From Halorientalis sp. IM1011 (GTDB taxonomy: Archaea > Halobacteriota > Halobacteria > Halobacteriales > Haloarculaceae): a DNA stretch of 64,000 nucleotides. The stretch is from assembly GCF_001989615.1 (NCBI RefSeq), contig NZ_CP019067.1, positions 496,001 through 560,000 on the forward strand, read 5' to 3'. Positions within the stretch are counted from its first letter, which is position 1, and the number at the start of each line of letters is the position of its first letter. Both the position numbers and the translations under genes were made by a program. The notes beneath the pieces were generated by a model. That model ran no database searches. It saw nothing but the letters and a program-made list of their open reading frames with translations, and was not told where the DNA came from. Of this stretch, positions 18,094 to 26,570 are shown piece after piece.

Positions 18094-19185
18094 ATGCATA
18101 TCTCTGCTATCGATCTGTTCTGTGGTGCCGGTGGGCTCACCAACGGACTGGAGCGTGCCGGTATCTCTGTGGAGGCAGGTATCGACATCGACCCAGACTG
18201 TGAATTTCCTTACGAACAGAACAACGAGGCAGAGTTCGTTCTCGAGGATGTGGGCGAACTTGCACGAAAAGAACCGGAGAAGGTAGCAGATTACTTCGAC
18301 CCAGAAGCCGACGCCACTCTACTGGCAGGATGTGCTCCGTGTCAGCCGTTCTCTCCACTGACCCACGGCTCGGACAGCTCCGAGCACTCCAAGTACGGAA
18401 TGCTACGAGCGTTTCTGGAGATCGTCGGGGAGACCGAACCCGACATCGTCGCCATGGAGAACGTCTTCGAAGTCCGCCACGCCGACGTCTACGACGAATT
18501 CATAGATGGCCTAGATGATCTCGGCTACAACTTGAATCCGGAGAACGACAGGCGAGTTTACTGCCCGGAACACGATATACCTCAGACCAGGCGTAGATGG
18601 GTCGTTCTGGCGTCGAGAAATGGTCGGATAGATCTCGGTGAGCCGTTGAGACCCGAACCTGAAGAGTATCCGACCGTGAAAAACCGCATAGACCACTTAG
18701 AACCTCTAGAAGCAGGCGAGACGTCCGAAAACGATCCTCTACACACTGCACGTGCTCTATCAGAGAAGAATTTAGAGCGGATCCGACACTCAGAACCCGG
18801 TGGAAGCTGGCGCGATTGGCCAGAAAGACTCCAGCTCGATTGTCACAAAAAGGCGAGTGGTCAGACTTACGAAGCAGTGTACGGTCGGATGGTCGCCGAC
18901 GAACCAGCACCGACTATCACGACTCAGTTCTACAACCTCGGAAGCGGACGGTTCGGCCACTACGACACCGATCAAGATCGTGCACTGTCACTTCGTGAGG
19001 GTGCGATGATACAAACCTTCCCCGAGGACTACCGCTTCGCCGACGACCTTGAAGCAGTCGGGATCACCAAAGTCGGTCGTCTGATCGGGAATGCAGTACC
19101 ACCAAAACTGGGAGAAGTCGTCGGCGATCGGGTCGAAGAGTTCCTCAGGGGGATGGATAGACAAGCTACTATCACGGACTACTAG
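18094..19185 (+). CDS. DNA (cytosine-5) methyltransferase 2
   Basis: 363 aa, paralogue of the enzyme at 16119-17231. Motifs: I DLFCGAGG, IV APCQPFS with catalytic C83, VI MENV, VIII QTRRRW, IX FYNLGSGRFGH and X IGNAVPP. All catalytic residues are intact. The differences lie mainly in surface loops and the stretch before motif IX, so the DNA target may be the same or slightly changed. It is placed so that each of the two GHKL cassettes has one methyltransferase nearby. A CCCTTATACG element at 18079-18088 is only ~10 bases from the ATG; AAAATGTTTAG near 18055-18065 has better promoter spacing. Confidence 0.92.
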   Translation: MHISAIDLFCGAGGLTNGLERAGISVEAGIDIDPDCEFPYEQNNEAEFVLEDVGELARKEPEKVADYFDPEADATLLAGCAPCQPFSPLTHGSDSSEHSKYGMLRAFLEIVGETEPDIVAMENVFEVRHADVYDEFIDGLDDLGYNLNPENDRRVYCPEHDIPQTRRRWVVLASRNGRIDLGEPLRPEPEEYPTVKNRIDHLEPLEAGETSENDPLHTARALSEKNLERIRHSEPGGSWRDWPERLQLDCHKKASGQTYEAVYGRMVADEPAPTITTQFYNLGSGRFGHYDTDQDRALSLREGAMIQTFPEDYRFADDLEAVGITKVGRLIGNAVPPKLGEVVGDRVEEFLRGMDRQATITDY

Positions 19186-19200
19186 TCTGGTTTGGGGTAT

Positions 19201-19209
19201 TATTATATG
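19201..19209 (+). promoter_or_regulatory. TATA box of the 53-aa gene
   Basis: TATTATATG lies about 27 bases before the ATG at 19232. It is the strongest promoter-like sequence between the second methyltransferase and cassette B and supports the small gene. Confidence 0.55.
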
Positions 19210-19231
19210 AATCCAATATAAGATGACATAT

Positions 19232-19393
19232 ATGCCAGAGAAGACCTCGAACAAGGTTAAAAAAGCCGCTGATAAGATCCTACGCAAAGTTACGAACGAG
19301 GAGTACGACGAAGAGAGCAATCGCTACCGAGACAGGGACGACAAAAAATACACGCGTGGGCCCCATCACGACGAAGAAGAGGACGAGAAGTAG
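19232..19393 (+). CDS. Small charged protein, 53 aa
   Basis: An open frame from ATG 19232 to TAG 19391-19393, with a Lys-rich N-terminal half (PEKTSNKVKKAADKILRKV) and a C-terminal half rich in Asp/Glu/His ending DEEEDEK. The first ~20 residues could form an amphipathic basic helix. It has a well-spaced TATA box and lies between methyltransferase 2 and the convergent cassette B. No family is recognised; a small DNA- or protein-binding accessory is possible. It may also be a chance frame. Confidence 0.5.
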   Translation: MPEKTSNKVKKAADKILRKVTNEEYDEESNRYRDRDDKKYTRGPHHDEEEDEK

Positions 19394-19409
19394 ACTGTTT
19401 GTAGAATCG

Positions 19410-20126
19410 CTAACTCGTACTTTCGACGTGGTTTCGTATCTTCTTCAGTTGATCCCGGATCTGTTCTTTCGATCGTGACTCGAGTTGTGTCGTCGAGAGT
19501 GAGTTGTTGAACCGCTTTGCGATACTCGTAATGTTCTTGCCACTCTCTTTCCAGAGTTCTTCGGCGAATGCGATCGCTGCCGGCCGATATCGTCTGAACG
19601 AACTGTCGAGTACGTAGTTCACCAACCGCTGCTTGTTGAACAGTCGATGCGTAGCGAAGTAGTGGTCTTCGTTCTTATCGTACGTAAGGTGTGCTCCCCA
19701 CCAGAGACGCGCTAGGTGGTTGGAGTAGAGATCTTTCTGGGTTCCGAGGAACTTCTCCTGTAGGTCGTCGTCTTGACTCCACCGAGACGTGATGAAGTCT
19801 GGGTAATGGAGGAGTGTCAGATAGTGCCACATTCCGGGTACTGCGGCCACACGAGGTGGTACGTCGATACACTGATGCACGATAGGGGCGAGGTTAGAGT
19901 CCATCGCGGTTCGCTGTCGTCGTCGCCCCAAGTCGAAGATCGCCATCGACGTTTCGATCGCCTCGTCCAGCCGATCGTAGTCAATCGTAGCCTCTTCCAC
20001 TTCGAGAGTCCGGAGGTGACTCTCGAGTTCGTCGGCAGGCGGTTCTGATCCCTCTTCCTCCGGAAATCTATCGTGGGACTTCACGAGGTCTTGGCCCGAA
20101 TCGGCGAGTACGTGGATCGTAGTCAT
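19410..20126 (-). CDS. DUF6339-like protein, cassette B
   Basis: 238 aa, paralogue of the protein at 11709-12401. It shares GMWHYLTLLHYPDF, FLGTQKDLYSNHLARLWWG and AKRFNNSLSTTQLE with the equivalents there. Identity is clearly partial, so the duplication is old. It overlaps the end of the partner gene by 4 bases and is last in its operon. No enzymatic motif is visible; the conserved aromatic-rich PG-W and RLWW blocks suggest a binding surface. Confidence 0.75.
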   Translation of the reverse strand: MTTIHVLADSGQDLVKSHDRFPEEEGSEPPADELESHLRTLEVEEATIDYDRLDEAIETSMAIFDLGRRRQRTAMDSNLAPIVHQCIDVPPRVAAVPGMWHYLTLLHYPDFITSRWSQDDDLQEKFLGTQKDLYSNHLARLWWGAHLTYDKNEDHYFATHRLFNKQRLVNYVLDSSFRRYRPAAIAFAEELWKESGKNITSIAKRFNNSLSTTQLESRSKEQIRDQLKKIRNHVESTS

Positions 20127-21127
20127 GGTGAGTGTTCCTGAATGAAGTAGTCGAGGTGTTCAGCGTACTCCTGATAGAGTTGAACAGCTTCACAGAGATC
20201 GGTGATCAGTTCACGTAGTTTCGATGGGTCCGAGATCTTCTCGCCGAGTTCCGAGACGACCGTCTCGTAATCGACGTCCTCACCGAATAGGTGTGTACCG
20301 AGCATAGATTCGGAGATCTCTTCGATCACCCCTTCTTGCCAGTCAAACTCGGGCTCACCCGCTTCCGCGATCGTCGTCCCGGTGAGTATCACGAGTTGGA
20401 TCCAAAGAGAGACACCGAAGTCGGCCTTCAGTAAGCGCTTCATGTTCGGCCGGAACCCGTACGTGTTACCGCTTTGGAGGACGTCGACGACGTTTTCGTT
20501 CCGGTCGTTTATCATCATCTTGGGGTTCGGAGTCTTACTGAACGAGTGGACCAGTTCTTCGGGAGGCATTCCTTCTTGTGAGAAATCCCTGTACACGAAC
20601 GGAAACCCGTCTGAGTTCTTCGTCGGATGATCCACGACTACCGTCCAGCTCTCGCCACCAGCCACACGCATCCCGTCGTTCGGTGCGTACGGGAGTCCTT
20701 CCCGACACGGCTCTGTCCTGACCAACCGAGGTGTCAATACTACGTCACCACGGAGAAGCGACCGGTCCAACGTGAGTTCCACGTCGTAGCTCTCCTCGGA
20801 GATTGGTGGATTTGCGACGTTCTTCTCGAAACGCAGCTGTGTCTCTTCGGCATCCACGATCACGATCAACTCTGCCGGAAATGGTGGTCCCTCGTCGTCG
20901 GGGAAGACGCGTTCGACAGAATCACCTACCGTCACATTCCCTTCGATAGTCACTTTTGACCAATCACCGTAGTCGTACAGTGGGATAGTCCTGTCATCGT
21001 AATCTGGACTCCCGACGTCACCCCCGTCGAAAGAGAAGCCGGTGATCCCGAACTGGAGGCAACCGTCTGCATAGAGGTACGGCATCGACTCGTCGCGTGA
21101 CTTCGAACTTCGAGTGTTCGCAGGCAT
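20123..21127 (-). CDS. Cassette B partner protein (unknown family)
   Basis: 334 aa, paralogue of the partner at 12403-13443. The beta-rich N-terminal two thirds contain LTPRLVRTEP (YLVRTED in the other copy); the helical C-terminal third contains PKMMIN, DVLQSGN, SLWIQLV and FDWQEG, all matched in cassette A. Its ATG overlaps the ATPase stop as TGATG, with a GGAAGG ribosome-binding sequence inside the ATPase end. Constant linkage between ATPase and DUF6339-like genes suggests all three act together. Function unknown. Confidence 0.72.
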   Translation of the reverse strand: MPANTRSSKSRDESMPYLYADGCLQFGITGFSFDGGDVGSPDYDDRTIPLYDYGDWSKVTIEGNVTVGDSVERVFPDDEGPPFPAELIVIVDAEETQLRFEKNVANPPISEESYDVELTLDRSLLRGDVVLTPRLVRTEPCREGLPYAPNDGMRVAGGESWTVVVDHPTKNSDGFPFVYRDFSQEGMPPEELVHSFSKTPNPKMMINDRNENVVDVLQSGNTYGFRPNMKRLLKADFGVSLWIQLVILTGTTIAEAGEPEFDWQEGVIEEISESMLGTHLFGEDVDYETVVSELGEKISDPSKLRELITDLCEAVQLYQEYAEHLDYFIQEHSP

Positions 21128-23127
21128 CAGGAATCACCTTCCGTCTCGATTTCGGCTGACACGTCCAACCTCGCCTCGGTAATAGCCCCGACTTCGAACG
21201 CTTCCCGGACATCTCCGATACCGTCTACGACTTCTTCGGAGCTACCTTCGAACTCGATCTCGTCGATCGACTCGTCAACCTTGAGTGTGACAGACGAACC
21301 GTTGTACTTCATCTCCACACCTGGCGAGAGGGGTTTCACAGACTGTACTGGTATGGAGTCCGACGATGATTCGTCGACGTCCAACCGATCGATCGTAATC
21401 GTGACGCTCCAAGGCCCGTGTTCCTCGTCGATCGGCCCACCCTTACCATAGAACGACCAGTTCTCGTCGTCGAACCATGTCTCGGGTTCCACGTTCCAGT
21501 CCATCACTGGACCACCGCCTTTGCTTTCGTCGTCGTTCGTCCTCCCCCCCATTATCGGTGCTACGTCGTCCATGTCCGGGACTTCGTCACCTGACTCGAT
21601 ATCCTCTTGAACGACCTCTGCCAAGGCCCGCTCTAATCTCTCTCCCTCGAGAGCGGCGATTTCCTTCACTATAGTACCGCGGTAGTGTTTCTTCAGGTAG
21701 TCGTTCTTGCTACCTTGCCAGTCGTCGTGCTGGGTCGGCTCCGATCGCTTGAGGAACTTCTCGACCGCACGCTGCTCTGGTGTTGGAGTGTCACCGTTGG
21801 GAGATTGGGCCTCGCCACAGACGAGAACACCAACGAAGTCGTCACCCCTGTCCGCGACACTGCTCTTGTCCACGTAATCCACGATCATCTGTGCACCCCG
21901 AAGCCTCGCAACCCGGTTCTTACTCAGGTCGGTGTCGTCGCTCTCGTCGAACTCTTCTGTATCGGTCGGATTCAGTTGTCGAATCAGCAGATCGACGGTC
22001 GTCTTGTACTCTGGGTCTGGAGTGTCTATGACGCCCTCACTCTCTTCGGGGACAGTGATGTCGACGCTCGTCTTCGCCACAGAACCTGGCCCCTCTAATT
22101 CGTCGGAGTCCACGTCGAACAACTGTGAGTAACACTCGACGAACGGCCGTACACCTGGAGCATCGTCCCAATCCGCGACTTCTTCAGCCCCGTCCGGCGT
22201 ACGGATCCGAATTTCCAGGTCACCTCGCGAAATAGCCGGCCAGAAGTGTTTTACAGCCGCATGACGGAACTTCTCGGACAGATCCTCGGGGTCGGGGTGC
22301 ATGTCTTCGCCAGGGATCCGGAACCCTACGACCCCGATACTCGTACCAGTCTCCTCGTTCGGCCGTTCTACCTGTAGAGTCTCGGCTAGCTCCGAGACCG
22401 TATCCTCACGCCCCCAGAGGGACGGCGGACGACCCAATCGGTCTATCTCTGAGTCGTCGTCGTATCCGAACCAGCCGTGGTTCGTGTACGTCCGATCTGC
22501 ATCCTCGTGTTCGTGTGCAGGAAGGATACTACGACCGATCAGCCGTGGCGGTTCCCTCTCGGCACTGGGTGTATCGCGCGGTGTCGAGTTGAACAAGACC
22601 GTCGAGATACTCGAGAATGCCCACAACACGGTCTTACCGACTCCATGGCTTCCTCCGGAGCTCGAGTCCAACTTCTCGGATCCTCCGAAGTCCTTCACGA
22701 GTGCACCGTAAGGTTGAGAACTGTCGTCTTCTTTCCCAACCAGCCCTGTCGTGTTCTCGTCGTGGACGGTGAGCACGAGTAGCTCTTCTCCGTCGAAACT
22801 ATCGATAAAACGTTTAAGTCCCGGATCTCTCGCCTGTTCGTTGTCGATAGCGCGTTCGACATGCCACTCTAGGTTTGCTGGTGGATCTGTCTGACCTGTC
22901 CACTCTAGGGCTTCGAGATAATCTTTTAGGTCGTCTCCAGTGAGTCGATTGAACTCGAACGTTACCTTTACTGGATCATCGTTCGGTAGGCCTTGGTCGT
23001 TGGCGTTTTGGAGAACTTCCCGGACAAACGTCTCCAGTTCACTATCCAGAGCTTTCTCCGTAGGAATGGAGTGATAATCGGTCAGCCCCGAGGCCTGATC
23101 CGGGAATGTCCACTTTACATTAGTCAT
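21127..23127 (-). CDS. GHKL ATPase (MutL/MORC-like), cassette B
   Basis: 666 aa, paralogue of the ATPase at 13427-15340. N-box FVREVLQNANDQG (E37, N41) is identical in both copies. The G1-type motif is VHDENTTGLVG (D123) and the lid GGSHGVGKTVLWA at 158-170. The C-terminal beta domain (GPWSVTITIDRL... IEFEGSS) matches the other copy. All ATP-site residues are kept, so both copies are probably active. The frame extends to 23208, but the ATG at 23127 begins a sequence that aligns with the other ATPase start. First gene of the cassette B operon; it marks the end of the defence genes. Confidence 0.85.
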   Translation of the reverse strand: MTNVKWTFPDQASGLTDYHSIPTEKALDSELETFVREVLQNANDQGLPNDDPVKVTFEFNRLTGDDLKDYLEALEWTGQTDPPANLEWHVERAIDNEQARDPGLKRFIDSFDGEELLVLTVHDENTTGLVGKEDDSSQPYGALVKDFGGSEKLDSSSGGSHGVGKTVLWAFSSISTVLFNSTPRDTPSAEREPPRLIGRSILPAHEHEDADRTYTNHGWFGYDDDSEIDRLGRPPSLWGREDTVSELAETLQVERPNEETGTSIGVVGFRIPGEDMHPDPEDLSEKFRHAAVKHFWPAISRGDLEIRIRTPDGAEEVADWDDAPGVRPFVECYSQLFDVDSDELEGPGSVAKTSVDITVPEESEGVIDTPDPEYKTTVDLLIRQLNPTDTEEFDESDDTDLSKNRVARLRGAQMIVDYVDKSSVADRGDDFVGVLVCGEAQSPNGDTPTPEQRAVEKFLKRSEPTQHDDWQGSKNDYLKKHYRGTIVKEIAALEGERLERALAEVVQEDIESGDEVPDMDDVAPIMGGRTNDDESKGGGPVMDWNVEPETWFDDENWSFYGKGGPIDEEHGPWSVTITIDRLDVDESSSDSIPVQSVKPLSPGVEMKYNGSSVTLKVDESIDEIEFEGSSEEVVDGIGDVREAFEVGAITEARLDVSAEIETEGDS

Positions 23128-23613
23128 TTTTTGACCGAGTGGGTGAGAGTATCGACGGCCGGCGTATGGGACATATACACCACAGATGGGCAACACATTA
23201 TTTAACATTGGCTATCCAAAAGGATCCAGAACAGTCGGGTCATCTGAACAGATCACGAAGGCCTTCTAACTTGAACTGGAGTTTGCTAACTTGAATTACA
23301 ATACCTCAACCGATAATTGGTTATTTAAAAGTCTTGTTTCGGCAGTCAGTTTAGTCACGAAGGCAAGGTCCGCAACCCGTTTCATCTACCTTAACTGGAA
23401 TTCGGTTAACCACGGAGTTTTTTCTGAGTTGTGCCCCTTTGGCACACGGCCTAAGCCCCCCCTGCCCAACTGGCGGAACGACGACCGCCGAGGACCGCCT
23501 ATTGAGCGCGACACTGCGATGCAACTACCAACAGGAAATAACCAGCAAAAATAATTCGACCGGTGTGAGTGCCGAAACCGGGGGTCGTCGGTAGTGTTGC
23601 CACTCAGCCGTCG
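23128..23613. other. Gene-free AT-rich junction between defence island and element remnant
   Basis: 486 bases with no gene I accept. The left part holds promoter-like elements for cassette B on the minus strand (GTTAAATAATG and TGTATATG). The 10-mer CTAACTTGAA occurs at 23266-23275 and again at 23286-23295, and a related 25-base copy, CTACCTTAACTGGAATTCGG and following bases, lies at 23386-23410. TTATTTAAAAG near 23331 is a further TATA-like sequence. The open frame 23291-23554 lacks halophilic composition. Confidence 0.5.
23266..23410. repeat. Imperfect direct repeats at the island edge
   Basis: CTAACTTGAA is repeated exactly 20 bases apart (23266 and 23286). A diverged version of the whole 25-base unit, sharing the AACTGGA core and a TAAC end, starts at 23386. 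These could be binding sites of a regulator or recombinase, or traces of a duplication. Confidence 0.4.
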
Positions 23614-25539
23614 TCAGCCGAGCGAGAGGACGTTCGCACCAAGTACCGAGATCGAGTTCCCCTGAATGGCGAACGCCCGACCTCGGAACTCCCCGTCGTC
23701 CCGATCCTGGTAGCGAACCGTCGCTTTCAGCATCTTGTCTGCGGCGACCGACCCGGTCTGCCGCGCAGCACTGTAGCCGGCGCGGAGAATCTTCTGAATC
23801 TCGTACTTCGAGTAGACGCCGGCCTGGAAGTCAACATCTAGGGCTTCGCGACCTTCGGAGATCGAAGCACCGTACCGACGGGCCCAGCTGGCGAGCGGGC
23901 TGTCGCCAGCGATGACCTTCTCGGAATCCTGAACGTGCTCGATGCCGCGGTCGACCCAGTCCGCGGCGTCCTCAAGGTAGCCGAACAACTCCTCGAACTT
24001 CTCGCGAATGACGTCGTCGGCGAACTCAAAGACGCCCTGCGCGCGTTCGATGACGTCAGAGAAGCGGTCGGCCGCCCGGTACACCGTCGACGAGGACGTG
24101 TCGCTCGCGTCAGCGAGCTCGTCGTAGTGCATCTGTCCGCCATCCGCGAGCGCCTGGAGGACCGACCGCTCCCCGGGACTGGCGTCCTCGTTCACCATGT
24201 GGTGGATCGCGACGCCTTCCTCGACCTCTTGGAGATCGTGGAGCGGATCCGGGTACACCGTCACGTCCCGGTCCGTGTCCTCTGGCTCCCAGTACTCGTC
24301 GGGAACCACCCACTCGGCATCGGCCTTAGGGACGAGATCGGCCCAATCCAGCTGGCACAGGAGGTACTCGTCGAGTTCGGACTCCAAGTCGTCGGCATCG
24401 GCCCAGGGAATCGACTTCTCCTCGCTGTACTCAGTGGAGTACTGGACCTCGAACTTCGGATGGGTCGTCGGCTCGTCCGGATCCGCGGTGGCCTCTGGAT
24501 TCTTCATGTGGTAGACCTTCGAGACCTTCCCGACGCTCTGCTCCGGTAGCAACTTCGAGAGTGACGTCTCGTTGAGCGTCACGGCATTGCGGTGGCCCAT
24601 GATCTCCTCGTTGTCCCACTTGTACTCGCCGCGACCGGGTCGCTGACTCGTGAAAGACGCGAGTCGTTCAAGCAACCCGGTCTGGTTCACCAACCGGCGC
24701 TCGGAGATCGACCGCAGCACGCGCACGTACTGCGCGTAGTTGTAGACGCGGCTCCAGTCGTGCAGACGAGATTCCCGGAAGTAGTGGGTGCTAATCCCCA
24801 TCGCGTCGGCCAGCCCTTGCAGCACGTCCAGAATCGCCTCTCGTTCGACGTTCGCGGAGTCGACCTGGACACGGAGGCCTTCGGGAAGGTCCGCAGGCAT
24901 GGACTCGATACGCTCGCCGGAATCGACATTGGTAGCCTCGGGGAGTGACGGCCGGAACTGGAAGTTCACGCGCTTCCGACCAACAGGATCGTCGGCGACC
25001 ACGCCGATGTTGTACTCGTAGTAGGCGTCACCGGCGTCTTCTTCGCGCGTTGCAATCTGTCCCTCCCAGTACTTGACCTTCTCCTCGTCGTGATTGAGGT
25101 GCCACGTCTCGTCGGCAGCCTCGAATGACCCCAGCCCGTCGTAGCACTCGTCGAACTGCGAGACGATTGCGAAGTACGGTTCCATCCCGTCGGACTGACC
25201 GTCGAACAGGAGCTTCGCCCCGACCTCGTGTACCTGGGGCTCGATCAGAGCCTCGTCGTCGGGTTCGAACGCCCAGAGACGCTCCCACTTGCTCCGGTCC
25301 GGGCAGGTGTGCTTTCGGTGTTCGACTCGGTCGTCGAACGCCGTCTCACACCACCGACAGCAGGACGATCCGACAGCTTCCGGCTGATGGGTAGTCTGGG
25401 CTGTCGGCCGCTCGACCTCATACTCCTCGGCGAAGAGTGACTCAGCACGTGCTTCTTCCTGCCGGTCATCCCGCCGGACGTCGTCCATCGTGGGAGTATC
25501 CCGGTCCTCTCCGGCGTGGATCCGCTCGTCGCCCTCCAT
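23614..25539 (-). CDS. Haloarchaeal element-type protein with zinc finger and HTH
   Basis: 641 aa, possibly of the DUF7845 kind (from memory, low certainty). Near the N-terminus CCRWC followed by HRKHTC forms a C2H-C-type zinc-finger-like motif. Around residues 460-510, GERSVLQALADGG, MHYDELADASD and STVYRAADRF form a winged helix-turn-helix. The C-terminal third ends in a basic strand-rich segment. Large proteins of this sort recur in haloarchaeal integrated elements. It is last of four genes joined by stop/start overlaps; its ATG overlaps the preceding stop as TGATG. DNA binding is likely, the exact job unknown. Confidence 0.7.
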   Translation of the reverse strand: MEGDERIHAGEDRDTPTMDDVRRDDRQEEARAESLFAEEYEVERPTAQTTHQPEAVGSSCCRWCETAFDDRVEHRKHTCPDRSKWERLWAFEPDDEALIEPQVHEVGAKLLFDGQSDGMEPYFAIVSQFDECYDGLGSFEAADETWHLNHDEEKVKYWEGQIATREEDAGDAYYEYNIGVVADDPVGRKRVNFQFRPSLPEATNVDSGERIESMPADLPEGLRVQVDSANVEREAILDVLQGLADAMGISTHYFRESRLHDWSRVYNYAQYVRVLRSISERRLVNQTGLLERLASFTSQRPGRGEYKWDNEEIMGHRNAVTLNETSLSKLLPEQSVGKVSKVYHMKNPEATADPDEPTTHPKFEVQYSTEYSEEKSIPWADADDLESELDEYLLCQLDWADLVPKADAEWVVPDEYWEPEDTDRDVTVYPDPLHDLQEVEEGVAIHHMVNEDASPGERSVLQALADGGQMHYDELADASDTSSSTVYRAADRFSDVIERAQGVFEFADDVIREKFEELFGYLEDAADWVDRGIEHVQDSEKVIAGDSPLASWARRYGASISEGREALDVDFQAGVYSKYEIQKILRAGYSAARQTGSVAADKMLKATVRYQDRDDGEFRGRAFAIQGNSISVLGANVLSLG

Positions 25540-25940
25540 CAGACCTGCCCCCCGGATTCGACAGCTTCCGAATCACCCCCGGCAATCCGTTCTTTCCAGC
25601 ACTTGCGCAGGTGTTCCTTCTCGATAGGGTGAAGGTGCCCGTTCGGACCGACGTGACTGGCCGGCACGCGACTTCGCGGCCACTCGGCGATCTTCGAGAC
25701 CAGCGCACTCGGGAACACCTTGTCGTCCGAGGTGACGTGGGCGCCTGTCGTCGCGCAATAGACGGTCTCCTCGGTGGGGTGCGCGTAGCGAACGTACAGT
25801 AGTTTGCTCTCCTCGCAGTGCGCGACGCTGACGGCCAAGAGGCGTGGATGGCCGGAGCCGCGGTCGACGCCGTGATCGATCCAGCTCTCCGGGACCGGCT
25901 CGTACGTGCGCCCGTCGACCTCGAAGGATCGGTCGGACAT
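25539..25940 (-). CDS. Unknown element protein, 133 aa
   Basis: 133 aa with no recognised domain. The N-terminal half is strand-rich (RLLAVSVAHCEESKLLYVRYAH, read as two strands); the C-terminal half is basic and histidine-rich for a halophile (HVGPNGHLHPIEKEHLRKCW). It overlaps both neighbours by a TGATG junction, so it belongs to one operon with the 115-aa and 641-aa genes. Confidence 0.6.
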   Translation of the reverse strand: MSDRSFEVDGRTYEPVPESWIDHGVDRGSGHPRLLAVSVAHCEESKLLYVRYAHPTEETVYCATTGAHVTSDDKVFPSALVSKIAEWPRSRVPASHVGPNGHLHPIEKEHLRKCWKERIAGGDSEAVESGGQV

Positions 25941-26287
25941 CAGGCGTCACCCTCCGAGCCGCTCTCCCGCAGGTCGAGATCCTCGACGCTGGTTACGTCC
26001 TCGCGCTGCAACTGGACCAGCAAAGGACTCGGACCCGGGTCGACTTCGTCCGAAAACTGAGGAGAGACATCGTACTGCGGGAGCTTGTGGACACGAGTCG
26101 CGTACTGACCCCCGCGCGCGACCCACTCGAAGTCTGATGGGTCATCATTGTCGAAGCAGACGCCGCAGGGATCGAGTGCGCCCGTGCGCGGACCGTCGGG
26201 ACGCACTGCGACTGGAGATTCGGGGACGGTGTTACAGGCGACGTCGTCTATCTCCGGTCGATCGCGGCGTGATTCGGGGCGAGTCAT
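25940..26287 (-). CDS. Unknown element protein, 115 aa
   Basis: 115 aa, no recognised family. It contains DPCGVCFDNDD, a lone CxxC, and is acidic towards the C-terminus. The frame is open further upstream, but the ATG at 26287 overlaps the stop of the preceding small gene (TGATG), which decides the start. Coupled to the 133-aa gene downstream. Confidence 0.55.
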   Translation of the reverse strand: MTRPESRRDRPEIDDVACNTVPESPVAVRPDGPRTGALDPCGVCFDNDDPSDFEWVARGGQYATRVHKLPQYDVSPQFSDEVDPGPSPLLVQLQREDVTSVEDLDLRESGSEGDA

Positions 26288-26400
26288 CGCTGACAGCCCC
26301 CGTCGTCGCGAGCGACGCAGCGCTGGTCCCACCGCTCGATCGTGAGCCCGCAATAGCGACAGATAGCAGGCGGTGACGAAGGCGATTCCTCAGTTGCCAC
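26284..26400 (-). CDS. Small zinc-ribbon-like protein, 38 aa
   Basis: A short frame, GTG 26400 to TGA 26284-26286, reading ICRYCGLTIERWDQRC and ending DGGCQR: a CxxC followed by two spaced cysteines, a possible treble-clef or zinc ribbon. A GGAGG ribosome-binding sequence lies 8 bases before the GTG, and the stop overlaps the next ATG. Such mini zinc proteins lead many haloarchaeal element operons. Two GTG codons at 26404-26409 are alternative starts. Confidence 0.5.
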   Translation of the reverse strand: MATEESPSSPPAICRYCGLTIERWDQRCVARDDGGCQR

Positions 26401-26570
26401 AGACACCACCTCCCTCTTCGAATCGGCAGACGCCGGGTGGGGTCCTTCCGAGACGGCACGAATCGATTCCCGCGGGGGAGGTCTTCGAGACTCGGATTTC
26501 CTCGAAATCCTGCCGTTGAATATGGTCTACGGACTGTTCAGTTACCCCGGAGAAGCGCGAGAAATCGGAG

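Noticed and set aside
23291-23554. 87-codon frame in the junction
   Set aside because: Neutral to basic composition, no promoter-start agreement, and it overlies the direct repeats.
19201-23613. Second copy of the tRNA-Ala 3' end as attachment site
   Set aside because: Scanning the island border by eye showed no stretch matching TTCAAATCCCCGCGAGTCCA; the partner site is probably outside the window.
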